Under the pieces are notes generated by a model that did no database searches, was not told the DNA's origin, and saw only the letters and a list, made by a program, of their open reading frames with translations. The translations under genes and the position numbers were made by a program. Positions 8,383-16,048 of a stretch of 64,000 nt of DNA are shown here, piece by piece. Numbering within the stretch: the stretch's first letter is position 1; every line of letters starts with the position of its first letter. The DNA is from Acidobacteriota bacterium (GTDB lineage Bacteria > Acidobacteriota > Terriglobia > Bryobacterales > Bryobacteraceae), in the NCBI GenBank assembly GCA_947470805.1, contig CANIVU010000015.1, forward strand, positions 41,361 to 105,360. Reading direction: 5' to 3'.

Positions 8383-9273
8383 TTAAAACATTCGCCGGAA
8401 CGCCAGCGCCTGCTGCTTCCAGAACCCCTCGCCATAATCCCGGCCGGTCAACTGATCGTCAATGCCGGTCGGGAGAAAGGCGTGCGTGAAGTTCGCCGTG
8501 CCGAACAGGATGTCCCACACCGGCAGCACGGAAGCAAAGTTGCACCCCATCACCCGCCCCGTATGCCCAATCCCAATGGCGTGGTGCACCCGGTGGAACA
8601 GCGGGCTCACAATCAACCGGTCCCCCAGCCACCCGAAGCTCAACTTCACGTTGGCGTGGGAAAAGCTCTCAATCGCCCCGGTCACCAGCGTCACCGTCAG
8701 GAACGCCGCCGGTGGCGCGCCCACTGCCAACCCGACCGCCGCCCGGCCCGCCGCGGCGATCAGTTGGCCCAGCAAATGCTCTCGCTCATCGGTCCAAAAC
8801 GTCATCTGCCGCTGCGAATGATGCACCGCGTGCAGCGCCCACCAGATGTGGAACCGGTGCTCCCACCGGTGCCGCCAGTAATCGGCAAAATCCAGAATCA
8901 CCAGATACAAAAACAAGTTATCGAACGATGGCGGAATAATGCCCGCCAGCCGGATTTCCGCGTTCACCCAGTCAAACGCAGGCGTCAGCACGATGAAGAA
9001 GAAAATCGGCAGAATCCCCAGTCGCGCCAGCAGTGTGTAGAACACGTCCACGCGCGTCGCCTTCCGGTCCTCCCACCGCTCCACCGGCAGCCACAACTCC
9101 AGCGGCCGGATCACAATCCACAGCGCCACCAGTTCCAACGCCCCCAGCAGAAACAGGTGCGTCCAGTCATAGGCCATCTCGTCGAAACTCATCCAGCCAA
9201 ACCGGTACAGCGCCGGCTGCACAACCTGCTCAAACAGCCACTGGTGCCACGCGTTGAACCACTCGGTAAACAA
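8383..9273 (-). CDS. Sterol desaturase/fatty acid hydroxylase superfamily protein
   Basis: The 296-residue membrane protein has several hydrophobic helices and the histidine clusters of the diiron fatty acid hydroxylase superfamily: HRWEHRF, HAVHHS and HRVHH. Members hydroxylate or desaturate lipids and sterols, or cleave alkylglycerol ethers. The start is a TTG at 9273 placed directly after the stop of the deacetylase gene; it is supported by GGAGGAA about eight bases upstream inside that gene's end. Tight spacing indicates an operon with the deacetylase and the propeller gene. The lipid substrate is not deducible. Confidence 0.82.
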   Translation of the reverse strand: MFTEWFNAWHQWLFEQVVQPALYRFGWMSFDEMAYDWTHLFLLGALELVALWIVIRPLELWLPVERWEDRKATRVDVFYTLLARLGILPIFFFIVLTPAFDWVNAEIRLAGIIPPSFDNLFLYLVILDFADYWRHRWEHRFHIWWALHAVHHSQRQMTFWTDEREHLLGQLIAAAGRAAVGLAVGAPPAAFLTVTLVTGAIESFSHANVKLSFGWLGDRLIVSPLFHRVHHAIGIGHTGRVMGCNFASVLPVWDILFGTANFTHAFLPTGIDDQLTGRDYGEGFWKQQALAFRRMF

Positions 9274-10008
9274 CTACTTCTTCCTCCGCTCCGGAATCGT
9301 GGCGAAGCAAAAACCCTTCGCTTTGAGTTGTGTCAACAGCGGGTCCAGCATCGGCCAATACGGGTCCTTCCGGCTCCAGATTCCCAGGTGCATCAGCAAT
9401 ATGTCGCCGTCCCGAATATCCCGAACCGCATTCCGCAGCAGCGTTGCGTTCGGGTACTTATCGGACGGCAATTCATCGCCCAGAAACCCCGCCGGGGACC
9501 AGCCGATATGCTCTTTATACCCGCAACTGGCCGCCGCCTTCAATGCTAATGGCGTCGTCTTCCCGCCCGGTGCGCGCCAGATGCCGTCGTACCCGCGGCC
9601 CGTCAACTGCCGGAATACATCCTCGGATTTCTTCAGCTCACGGCAAACCCCGGCGCGGTCCAGTAACTCCCGCTTCCCGTTCTTGCCCACATAGGCCACC
9701 TGCCCGCCCGCCACGTCGCCCCGGAAGTAGTGGTGCCGGAACGTGTGCGAACCAAACGCGTGCCCATCGGCCACCAGCGATTTCCAGAACGGCGCCCAGG
9801 ACGGGTCCATCGACATATCCTCTCGCGTCGTCTTTTCATTGGCGACGAAGAACGTGGCCTTCACGTGGTGCTTCCGCAGCACCGCCGCAATCTCCTCGGC
9901 CGGGCCCATGGACCCGGTGTCGATCGTCAGGTACAGCGTCTTCTCGCACCCGGCCGCCAGCAGCAGCCCGCTACTTGCGAGGCGCGTGAGAAGAGAGATA
10001 AATCCCAT
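9274..10008 (-). CDS. Polysaccharide deacetylase family lipoprotein
   Basis: The 244-residue protein begins with a lipoprotein signal (LLLAAGC, Cys at residue 21) followed by a NodB-homology domain. The first motif is TIDTG rather than TFDDG, so the usual second, metal-binding Asp is Thr; deviations at this place are known in PdaA-type deacetylases. The histidine pair is kept in SHTFRHHYF, the arginine in WRAPGGK, and the last motif is LMHLG. It probably de-N-acetylates an envelope glycan. Its start overlaps the end of the upstream propeller gene by 38 bases and its stop touches the TTG of the next gene. Confidence 0.8.
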   Translation of the reverse strand: MGFISLLTRLASSGLLLAAGCEKTLYLTIDTGSMGPAEEIAAVLRKHHVKATFFVANEKTTREDMSMDPSWAPFWKSLVADGHAFGSHTFRHHYFRGDVAGGQVAYVGKNGKRELLDRAGVCRELKKSEDVFRQLTGRGYDGIWRAPGGKTTPLALKAAASCGYKEHIGWSPAGFLGDELPSDKYPNATLLRNAVRDIRDGDILLMHLGIWSRKDPYWPMLDPLLTQLKAKGFCFATIPERRKK

Positions 10009-10918
10009 GAGGTGAGCGTCCTACCGGGATCTGCTTGACGATCGTCTTGGTCTGCAGATCCAGAATTGAAACCTTCCGCGCCCAGCGCGATGTCATCCAC
10101 AAATACCGCTGGTCGCTGGTCACGTCCATGCAGTCCGGCCCGCCCGGCGCCGGGTAGGAATCGACAACTTCCAGCGTCTCCATATTGATCTTCGAAATCG
10201 TGTTCTCCGCGCGATTGGACAGGAACACATGCTTCCCATCGCCCAGGCGGACGAAGTTATGCGCGCCCTTGCCGGTGAAGATCTTCTTCACCCGCTTCTT
10301 CGTGCGCCAATCGATCACGTCCACATAGTTCTCGCCCAAAATCCCAATCAGCAGATACTTCCCATCCGGCGTAATTAGGATGCCCGCCGGCTGCTTGCCG
10401 GTTGTTAGCTTCCAGAGGATAGTCTGCGTCTCCAGGTCGATCGCCGCCAATTGATTGGTGTCCTGCAGCGTTATGAACACTGTCTTCGAATCCGGCGAAT
10501 AGGCCAGGTGCGACGGCGCCTTCGGCAGCGACAGCCGCTTCACGATTTGAAAATTATCGGGCTTGTAGATGTCCACCCGGTTCAGCCGCAGCGAGACGGA
10601 AACGAACCACTTCTTGTCCGGCGAATAGCCGATCTGATAGGGGTCGGAGATGTTCTTTACTTTGTTCTTGATCTCGCCCGTGGTCCGGTCCAGGAAGACC
10701 AGTTCGTTGGAGGCGGCGTTGGCGATGATGATGAACTTATCGTCGGGCGTCGCCATCAGGTGATGCGGCTCTTTGCCGATCGCGACGCGCTTGGTTTCGC
10801 GCTGGGTGTTGGCGTCGATCAGCGAAAGGGTTTCATCCCCGGAGTTCAGTACGATGGCGATTCCAGGAGCAGCGGCGAGAGAGAAGGAAAGCAGAAGTCC
10901 GAAACAGAAGTAGTGCAT
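9971..10918 (-). CDS. Secreted YncE-like beta-propeller protein
   Basis: A signal peptide (MHYFCFGLLLSFSLAAAPG) precedes about seven blades of the YVTN/YncE type, such as SGDETLSLIDANTQ, SPDKKWFVSVS, TPDGKYLLIG and TSDQRYLWMTSR. Such propellers are periplasmic or extracellular binding scaffolds; no catalytic motif is visible. It is the first gene of a three-gene minus-strand operon with the deacetylase and the sterol-desaturase family protein, with overlapping ends, which hints at a shared envelope-modification role (inference). Confidence 0.78.
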   Translation of the reverse strand: MHYFCFGLLLSFSLAAAPGIAIVLNSGDETLSLIDANTQRETKRVAIGKEPHHLMATPDDKFIIIANAASNELVFLDRTTGEIKNKVKNISDPYQIGYSPDKKWFVSVSLRLNRVDIYKPDNFQIVKRLSLPKAPSHLAYSPDSKTVFITLQDTNQLAAIDLETQTILWKLTTGKQPAGILITPDGKYLLIGILGENYVDVIDWRTKKRVKKIFTGKGAHNFVRLGDGKHVFLSNRAENTISKINMETLEVVDSYPAPGGPDCMDVTSDQRYLWMTSRWARKVSILDLQTKTIVKQIPVGRSPHGIYLSSHAPRK

Positions 10919-11029
10919 TTTGTTTTCGAGCCACGGGGCTCTTCCTCACCGTACCAGAATCCGCCGCCGGGGACTAGCGGGGGGACTGGCATAGGGCAAA
11001 ACTCCGCCCGGGTGTATTACCATTGAAAG

Positions 11030-11512
11030 ATGTCACCTTGGACCGACAGGGTGAGTCGCCTGGTTCTAGGAGCTGTGCTAACCGCCTGTACTGTGGGTGT
11101 GGTTCATGCGGATCCGGCGGCTTCCTCATGCGACATGGACACCCGATGCGTGGCGTTGCGTAACTTCTTTTTGCGCTACGAAAGCCCGCTTCACAATTTG
11201 GCGCACGTTTTCCTCCGCGCCGCCGACGCACACAAGATCGACTGGCGTCTGCTCCCGGCTCTTTCCATCGTGGAAACCGGCGGTGGGAAAAGCGGCACGC
11301 CGTCGAACGTTTTCGGTTGGAATTCCGGCCGTACCCGATTCGCCAACGTCGAAGCGGGCATTCTCTTCGTCGCCAGCCGTTTCGCCGAATCGCCGATCTA
11401 CGCCGGCCGGACCGCCATCGGCATCCTGCAGAAGTACAATCCGGCGCGCAAGTCCTATCCGCCACGGGTTACCAAGTACATGCTGGAGATCGCCCCGCAC
11501 CCGGTGGAATGA
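11030..11512 (+). CDS. Secreted lysozyme-like/glucosaminidase-domain protein
   Basis: The 160-residue protein has a signal peptide (residues 1-27, ending VVHA) and one compact domain resembling the glucosaminidase/lysozyme-like fold: LLPALSIVETGGGKSG holds the likely catalytic Glu, followed by NVFGWNSG and a later ASRFAESPIYAGRT. Four cysteines are near the N-terminus, two of them mature. It probably cleaves peptidoglycan in the periplasm. The ATG at 11030 has GAAAG just upstream. It is the nearest same-strand neighbour of the NHNQ repeat-peptide gene. Confidence 0.7.
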   Translation: MSPWTDRVSRLVLGAVLTACTVGVVHADPAASSCDMDTRCVALRNFFLRYESPLHNLAHVFLRAADAHKIDWRLLPALSIVETGGGKSGTPSNVFGWNSGRTRFANVEAGILFVASRFAESPIYAGRTAIGILQKYNPARKSYPPRVTKYMLEIAPHPVE

Positions 11513-11559
11513 TTTTTTCGCTGGAGTGATACGAAATCCGTTTCTGTTCCGTTCGTCCT

Positions 11560-11579
11560 AGGGAAGGCACTCACTTCCT
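11560..11579 (+). promoter_or_regulatory. Leader hairpin upstream of the NHNQ repeat peptide
   Basis: GGGAAG pairs with CTTCCT around the loop GCACTCA, ending 13 bases before the ATG at 11593. A hairpin with the same loop core, CACT(C/G)A, and the same flanking purine/pyrimidine arms lies at 61419-61442 before the second NHNQ gene. The shared position argues for a common cis-element rather than a chance stem. The Shine-Dalgarno GGAG follows the 3' arm directly. Confidence 0.5.
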
Positions 11580-11592
11580 GGAGAAAACGAAC

Positions 11593-11889
11593 ATGAAACT
11601 GAAAACCTCCCTCAAAGCCGGCTACAAAGCCTGCACCCGTACCGACGGCACCTGCACGGATTCGAACCACAACCAAGCCACAGCGCTGCGCCTGAAGACC
11701 TCCCTCAAAGCCGGAATTAAGGTCTGCACGCGCACCGACGGCACCTGTGCTGACTCCAACCACAACCAGGCCACCGCGCTTCGCCTGAAAACCTCCCTGA
11801 AAGCCGGTATCAAAGTCTGCACCCGAACGGACGGCACCTGTATGGAATCCAACCACAACCAGACCCGCTACTCCCCCACAAAAAAGTAA
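11593..11889 (+). CDS. Three-repeat NHNQ peptide, possible peptide precursor
   Basis: The 98-residue product is almost entirely three tandem 31-residue units (residues 3-33, 34-64 and 65 to about 90), then TRYSPTKK. Each unit reads LKTSLKAG, a variable pair, CTRTDGTC, then SNHNQ, with ATALR joining units. Comparing unit 2 with unit 3, 8 of 10 codon differences are synonymous; for unit 1 versus 3 it is 7 of 11. That pattern indicates translation under purifying selection. There is no signal peptide, but two cysteines per unit and a basic charge. GGAG precedes the ATG by about nine bases. A relative lacking the cysteine insert is at 61471. No peptide-modifying enzyme or exporter is adjacent, so a RiPP role is only a hypothesis. 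Its end overlaps the converging DUF3592 gene by 22 bases. Confidence 0.75.
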   Translation: MKLKTSLKAGYKACTRTDGTCTDSNHNQATALRLKTSLKAGIKVCTRTDGTCADSNHNQATALRLKTSLKAGIKVCTRTDGTCMESNHNQTRYSPTKK

Positions 11890-12380
11890 ACCACCGTCGC
11901 CGCCACCACCGGTACCAAACTCAATCCCAGCAGCACCACCGTCAACCACATCCCCACAAAACTCTGCTCCCCCGGCCCAGCCAGCAACACGTTGCTCGCC
12001 GGATTTCCCGGGTCGTAGAAAACCCGCACTGCAGCCCCCGCCACAAATCGCCCCGCCACCTCCCGCTGCGCCTGCTCCGAACTGGAATCTCCCTCCACCC
12101 CAAGCCGTACCCGGTCCCCCGTCCACTCCCTACCACCCACCTCGAACCGGTACCGCACCTCCGCCGAATAGCTCACGCTTCGCTGATTATTCGTCACCTC
12201 CCGCTCCACCGTACTCGAAACAATCGTCCCCACCGCCGCCGGCCAACCCGCGCTCGCCTTGGCATTCCAATACACCGGAACCCCCAGCCACAACCCGCGC
12301 ACAAACACAACGCAGAAGCCCCCAAAGACCAAATAAATCGCCAGTAATCCCCACCACGGAATCAGTCTCATCCCGCTCAC
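11868..12380 (-). CDS. DUF3592-type membrane protein
   Basis: Two transmembrane segments, at about residues 8-35 and 142-166, flank a soluble beta-rich domain with SYSAEVRYRFEVGGREWTG and VRVFYDPGNPASNVL, the usual DUF3592 pattern. The family's function is unknown. It is 170 residues long, ends inside the end of the convergent NHNQ peptide gene and is divergent from the acetyltransferase at 12398, with only 17 bases between the two starts. Confidence 0.75.
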   Translation of the reverse strand: MSGMRLIPWWGLLAIYLVFGGFCVVFVRGLWLGVPVYWNAKASAGWPAAVGTIVSSTVEREVTNNQRSVSYSAEVRYRFEVGGREWTGDRVRLGVEGDSSSEQAQREVAGRFVAGAAVRVFYDPGNPASNVLLAGPGEQSFVGMWLTVVLLGLSLVPVVAATVVYFFVGE

Positions 12381-12397
12381 GATACCCTAAATAGACG

Positions 12398-12907
12398 ATG
12401 TTCGCGATCCGCCTCCTCACCGCCGCCGACGCGCCCGCCTTCTGGAACCTCCGCCTGGAGGCCCTCTCCGCCGTCCCCGAAGCCTTCGGCGAATCCGCCG
12501 CCGAGCACGCCAAAACCACCGTCGATGCCGTCGCCCAGCGCCTGGCCAACTCCACCCCAGCCAACTTTGTCGTCGGCTCGTTCGACGATTCCGGCCTCGC
12601 CGGCACCGCCGGTTACTACCGCGACACCCGCGAAAAGCGCCGCCACAAAGGCCACGTCTGGGGCATGTACGTAGCCCCGCGCCTCCGCGGCCAAGGGGCA
12701 GGGAAGTCCCTCCTTGCCGAACTCATCCGCCTCGCCAAAACCGATCCCAATCTCCGCACCATCCTCCTCTCCGTCTCCGAAACCCAGCCCGTCGCCCGCC
12801 GCCTCTATGAATCGATGGGCTTCGTCCACTACGGCACCGAACCGGTCGCCCTCCGCGTCGGCGATCGCGACCTCGCCGAGGAATTTCTGGCCCTCCGGCT
12901 ATACTGA
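12398..12907 (+). CDS. GNAT-family N-acetyltransferase
   Basis: The 169-residue protein has the GNAT acetyl-CoA binding signature VAPRLRGQGAGKSLLAEL (R-x-x-G-x-G/A) around residues 90-107, preceded by the beta strand GHVWGMYV and followed by LSVSETQPVARRLYESMGF. It probably acetylates a small molecule or protein N-terminus; the acceptor is unknown. The permease gene starts four bases after the stop, so the two are likely co-transcribed. Confidence 0.85.
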   Translation: MFAIRLLTAADAPAFWNLRLEALSAVPEAFGESAAEHAKTTVDAVAQRLANSTPANFVVGSFDDSGLAGTAGYYRDTREKRRHKGHVWGMYVAPRLRGQGAGKSLLAELIRLAKTDPNLRTILLSVSETQPVARRLYESMGFVHYGTEPVALRVGDRDLAEEFLALRLY

Positions 12908-12910
12908 CTC

Positions 12911-14329
12911 ATGGCCTTAAACGACGCGCAGGACCTGGGTAAATTCGGCTACGCGCAAGAACTCTTCCGGAGCATGGGTGGCTTCTCCAACTTCGCCATC
13001 TCCTTCTCCACCATCTCCATCCTCACCGGCGTCGCCACCCTCTATGGCTACGGCCTGGAAATGGGCGGCCCGCTGCAAATGACCATCGGCTGGCCCCTGG
13101 CAACGTTTTTCACTCTCGCCATCGCCGCCTCCATGGCCGAACTCTGCTCGGCCTACCCCACCTCCGGCGCCATGTACCATTGGGCCGCCGCCCTCGCCGG
13201 CCCCGCCACCGGTTGGTTCGTCGCCTGGCTCAATATCATCGGCGGCGTCGCCGCCATCGCCGGTATCAACTACGGCTGTGCCCAATTCATCCTCCCGTTC
13301 TTCGACATCGCCGCCACCCCGCTCAACGTCTTTCTCGTCTTCGCCTTTACGCTCATCGTTCACGGCGCCCTCAACCACTGGGGCGTCGGCCTGGTCGCCA
13401 AGCTCAACGACGTCAGCGTCGCCGTCCACATCGTCGGCGTCATTCTGATCGTCGGCTGCGTCTTCTTCCTCGCGCCAACCCAGCCTCCGGCGTTCTTAAT
13501 GGAAGCCGTCAACAGCAACGGCCGCTCCCCCTACGCCTGGGCCTTCCTCCTCGGCCTCCTCCAAGCCCAGTGGACGTATACCGGCTACGACGCCTCCGCC
13601 CACATGTCCGAAGAAACCAGCGACCCCCGCCGCACCGCTCCCTGGGGCATCGTCATGGCCGTCGCCATCGCCGGCATCACCGGCTACGCCCTCATCCTCG
13701 CCCTCACCATCGCCATTAAGAGCATCCCCGAAGTCCTATCCGCCAAGGACGCCGGCGGCAACGCCATCCCAGCCGCCATCGCCATCCTCCAAACCGCTCT
13801 CGGCGCCAAACTCGGCAACACCATGGCGGCGCTCGTCTCCATGGCCATGTGGTTCTGCGGCCTCGCCTCGGTCACGAGCGTCTCCCGAACGGTCTATTCG
13901 CTCGCCCGCGACAACGGCACGCCATTCGCGACTCTCTTCAAACGCGTCAATCCGAAGCACGGCACCCCGGGCCCCGCCATCTGGGCCACGGCGATCTCGG
14001 CAATGGTCGCCATGGTCTGGAGCGGCATCGTCCCCATCGTAACGTCGCTCAGCACCGTGGCCCTGTATCTTGCCTACGTGATCCCGATCATCCTCGGCCT
14101 CCGCGCCCGCGCCCAATGGGCCGGACAAGCCGTATGGACGCTAGGCAAATGGGGCCCAATCGTGAATATCCTCGCCATCGTCTACGGCCTGGCAGCGTGC
14201 ATCATCCTCGTCATGCCCCCCAACGAACTGGCCGGCAAGACGCTCGCCGGCGTCCTCGCCGCCCTGGTCGGCATCTACCTGATCGCCGTCCGCAAAAACT
14301 TCACCGGCCCCACCTGGGCCTCCCATTAA
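12911..14329 (+). CDS. APC-superfamily amino acid permease
   Basis: The 472-residue protein has about 12 membrane segments and the opening motif of amino acid/choline transporters (GFSNFAISFSTISILTG...YGLEMGGP). Further family features are MAELCSAYPTSGAMYHWAAALAG and YTGYDASAHMSEETSDPRR. It resembles the GABA/basic amino acid transporters of the APC family; substrate specificity is not certain. It probably works as an inner-membrane importer or exchanger. A 9-bp hairpin begins at the stop codon. Confidence 0.87.
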   Translation: MALNDAQDLGKFGYAQELFRSMGGFSNFAISFSTISILTGVATLYGYGLEMGGPLQMTIGWPLATFFTLAIAASMAELCSAYPTSGAMYHWAAALAGPATGWFVAWLNIIGGVAAIAGINYGCAQFILPFFDIAATPLNVFLVFAFTLIVHGALNHWGVGLVAKLNDVSVAVHIVGVILIVGCVFFLAPTQPPAFLMEAVNSNGRSPYAWAFLLGLLQAQWTYTGYDASAHMSEETSDPRRTAPWGIVMAVAIAGITGYALILALTIAIKSIPEVLSAKDAGGNAIPAAIAILQTALGAKLGNTMAALVSMAMWFCGLASVTSVSRTVYSLARDNGTPFATLFKRVNPKHGTPGPAIWATAISAMVAMVWSGIVPIVTSLSTVALYLAYVIPIILGLRARAQWAGQAVWTLGKWGPIVNILAIVYGLAACIILVMPPNELAGKTLAGVLAALVGIYLIAVRKNFTGPTWASH

Positions 14330-14348
14330 ACCGTGTCACACACGGTTT
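14328..14348 (+). terminator. Hairpin terminator after the permease gene
   Basis: AAACCGTGT (14328-14336) pairs perfectly with ACACGGTTT (14340-14348) around a CAC loop, followed by TTC. It starts on the permease stop codon and is well placed to end its transcript. It resembles the second hairpin at 14416-14434 in having GTG and CAC at the stem top, so the two might be a REP-like pair. Confidence 0.6.
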
Positions 14349-14361
14349 TCACAAAGGGGTG

Positions 14362-14427
14362 ATGTTGAAAACAAAGGCCTTCTGCGTCGAGCATGCGAAA
14401 AAAGCCCCGAAACTTAATTGTGCCTGA
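14362..14427 (+). CDS. Possible 21-residue peptide between two hairpins
   Basis: An ATG at 14362 preceded by AAAGGGG (good ribosome site, 3-4 bases away) opens a 21-codon frame, MLKTKAFCVEHAKKAPKLNCA cut by TGA. The peptide is basic with two cysteines. The stop codon lies in the loop of a following hairpin. Codon use is not GC-rich at third positions, unlike the neighbours, so it may be spurious or a leader peptide. No homology can be judged from this length. Confidence 0.3.
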   Translation: MLKTKAFCVEHAKKAPKLNCA

Positions 14428-14434
14428 CACAATT
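14416..14434. repeat. Inverted repeat over the small ORF stop
   Basis: AATTGTG (14416-14422) pairs with CACAATT (14428-14434) around the loop CCTGA, which contains the stop of the small frame. It ends 31 bases before the dioxygenase ATG. Together with the hairpin at 14328-14348 it could be a REP-type doublet or part of an attenuator. Confidence 0.45.
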
Positions 14435-14465
14435 TCCGGTCTACGCAATCCGTCAAACTAGACTC

Positions 14466-15248
14466 ATGCAACCCATCGACTTCATCCCCCACGGCGGCGG
14501 CCCCTGCTTCTTCATGGACTGGACCATGGGCCCGGCCGACACCTGGGACAACATGGCCGCCTTCCTCCGCGCCTACAATACCCAGCCCCACCCCAAGGCC
14601 ATCCTCCTCATCTCCGGCCACTGGGAAGAATCCGCCTTCTCCCTCACCACCCACCCCAACCCGCCCCTCATCTACGACTACTCCGGCTTCCCGCCCCACA
14701 CCTACAAACTTGAATACAACGCCCCCGGCTCCCCCGATCTCGCCGCCCGCGCCGCCGAACTTCTTCAACAATCCAACCTTCCCACCCGCCTCGACCCCAC
14801 CCGCGGCTGGGACCACGGCGTCTTCATCCCGCTCAAACTCATGTACCCCGACGCCCAAATCCCCATCGTCCAACTCTCCCTCCACAACAGTCTCGACCCC
14901 GCCCTCCACCTCCGCGCCGGCGCCGCACTAAAACCCCTCTTAAATGAAGGCGTCCGCATTATCGCCAGCGGCATGTCCTATCACAATCTCCGCCAATTCG
15001 GCCCCCGCGCCGCCGCTCCGTCGGAAGCCTTCGATCAATGGCTCACCCAAGCCCTCACCGCCGAAGACCGCAACGCCCAACTCACCCACTGGGCCTCCGC
15101 CCCCTCCGCCCGCGACGCCCACCCCCGCGAAGAACACCTGATCCCGCTCATGGTCGCCGCCGGCGCCGCCAACCCCGCCCCCGCCGAGAAAATCTACACC
15201 GATCACGTCATGGGCGCCCGCGTCTCCGCCTTCCGCCTGCATCCATAA
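14466..15248 (+). CDS. DODA-type class III extradiol dioxygenase (LigB superfamily)
   Basis: The 260-residue protein matches the 4,5-DOPA extradiol dioxygenase/YgiD group: metal-ligand histidines in IPHGGGP (His9) and SGHWEE, an active-site WDHGVFIPLKLMYP, and a later SYHNL. Such zinc or iron enzymes cleave catechol rings next to the hydroxyl pair. The ATG at 14466 is chosen because IPHGGGP should lie within the first dozen residues; longer in-frame starts would run through the upstream hairpin. No other aromatic-degradation gene is nearby, so its substrate is unknown. Confidence 0.85.
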   Translation: MQPIDFIPHGGGPCFFMDWTMGPADTWDNMAAFLRAYNTQPHPKAILLISGHWEESAFSLTTHPNPPLIYDYSGFPPHTYKLEYNAPGSPDLAARAAELLQQSNLPTRLDPTRGWDHGVFIPLKLMYPDAQIPIVQLSLHNSLDPALHLRAGAALKPLLNEGVRIIASGMSYHNLRQFGPRAAAPSEAFDQWLTQALTAEDRNAQLTHWASAPSARDAHPREEHLIPLMVAAGAANPAPAEKIYTDHVMGARVSAFRLHP

Positions 15249-15324
15249 TCCACCTTGTAAAGAAGTGTTAGGAACCCGCCCCCCGCGGAACGCCCCACCC
15301 TCCGACCGCGTCGACAAGAACGTG

Positions 15325-16047
15325 ATGATTTCCCGCCGCACCCTCCTAACTACCTCATTCCTAACGCCCATAATCGCCCGCAACTGGGACCGCAACACCT
15401 TCCCCGACTGGTCCCCCGACCACATCGACAAACTCCTCACCGACTCTCCCTGGGCCCGCCCCCACACCCTCCCCTTCCGTTTCTCCGCCCCCGCCCATAT
15501 CAATCATTTCGATCAAATCGGCGAACCCCTCGGTCTCCCCAAAGGCTGGCCCGGCAACTCCCCCAAACCCGCCAACAACCCCATCCCCAACATCCAAACC
15601 GCCCCGCCCGTCCAAACCGAAATCTACCTCACCACCCGCTGGTCCAGCGCACTCCCCATCCGCCAGGCCCTCGCCCTCCACCAATTCGGCCGCGCCGGCC
15701 TCCAATTTGCCAACGCCGCCGCCCTCCTCAACGAATCCCCCGCCGAATACATCCTCGACGTCGCCGGCTTCCCCGCCGGCTCCATCCCCCAAGGTGTCCG
15801 CCGCTTCGAAGCCGAACTCCTCCAATCGGCGACAATCACAGTGAAGGGCCACAAACCCCTCCACGCCACCGCCGTCAGCGTCCCCGAACACGGCAACCAC
15901 CTCATCGCCACCATTCGTTTCCCCCGTAACGGCAACTTCACAGACCAATCCGGGTTCATAGAGTTCACGGCCCAATCCGGCCCCATGGACATCCGCCAGA
16001 AATTTAAACTGCAAGACATGAACTACAAAGGCCGCCTGGAGCTCTAA
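15325..16047 (+). CDS. Tat-exported protein of unknown function
   Basis: The ATG at 15325 begins a Tat signal (MISRRTLLTTSFLTPIIA). The mature part starts with WSPDHIDKLLTDSPWARP, a short motif I associate with secreted acidobacterial proteins of unknown function, though this is from memory only. No enzyme motif is visible. The rest is proline-rich and beta-type, with a final IRQKFKLQDM. The S8 protease gene starts one base after the stop, so the two form an operon and this protein could be a partner or substrate of the protease (inference). Confidence 0.65.
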   Translation: MISRRTLLTTSFLTPIIARNWDRNTFPDWSPDHIDKLLTDSPWARPHTLPFRFSAPAHINHFDQIGEPLGLPKGWPGNSPKPANNPIPNIQTAPPVQTEIYLTTRWSSALPIRQALALHQFGRAGLQFANAAALLNESPAEYILDVAGFPAGSIPQGVRRFEAELLQSATITVKGHKPLHATAVSVPEHGNHLIATIRFPRNGNFTDQSGFIEFTAQSGPMDIRQKFKLQDMNYKGRLEL

Positions 16048-16048
16048 C

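Noticed and set aside
11000..12400. A RiPP maturation enzyme or exporter next to the NHNQ repeat peptide
   Set aside because: Neighbours are a lysozyme-like protein, DUF3592 and a GNAT enzyme; no radical SAM, YcaO, LanM or ABC exporter is seen, so a RiPP cluster is not claimed. The GNAT enzyme has no specific link.
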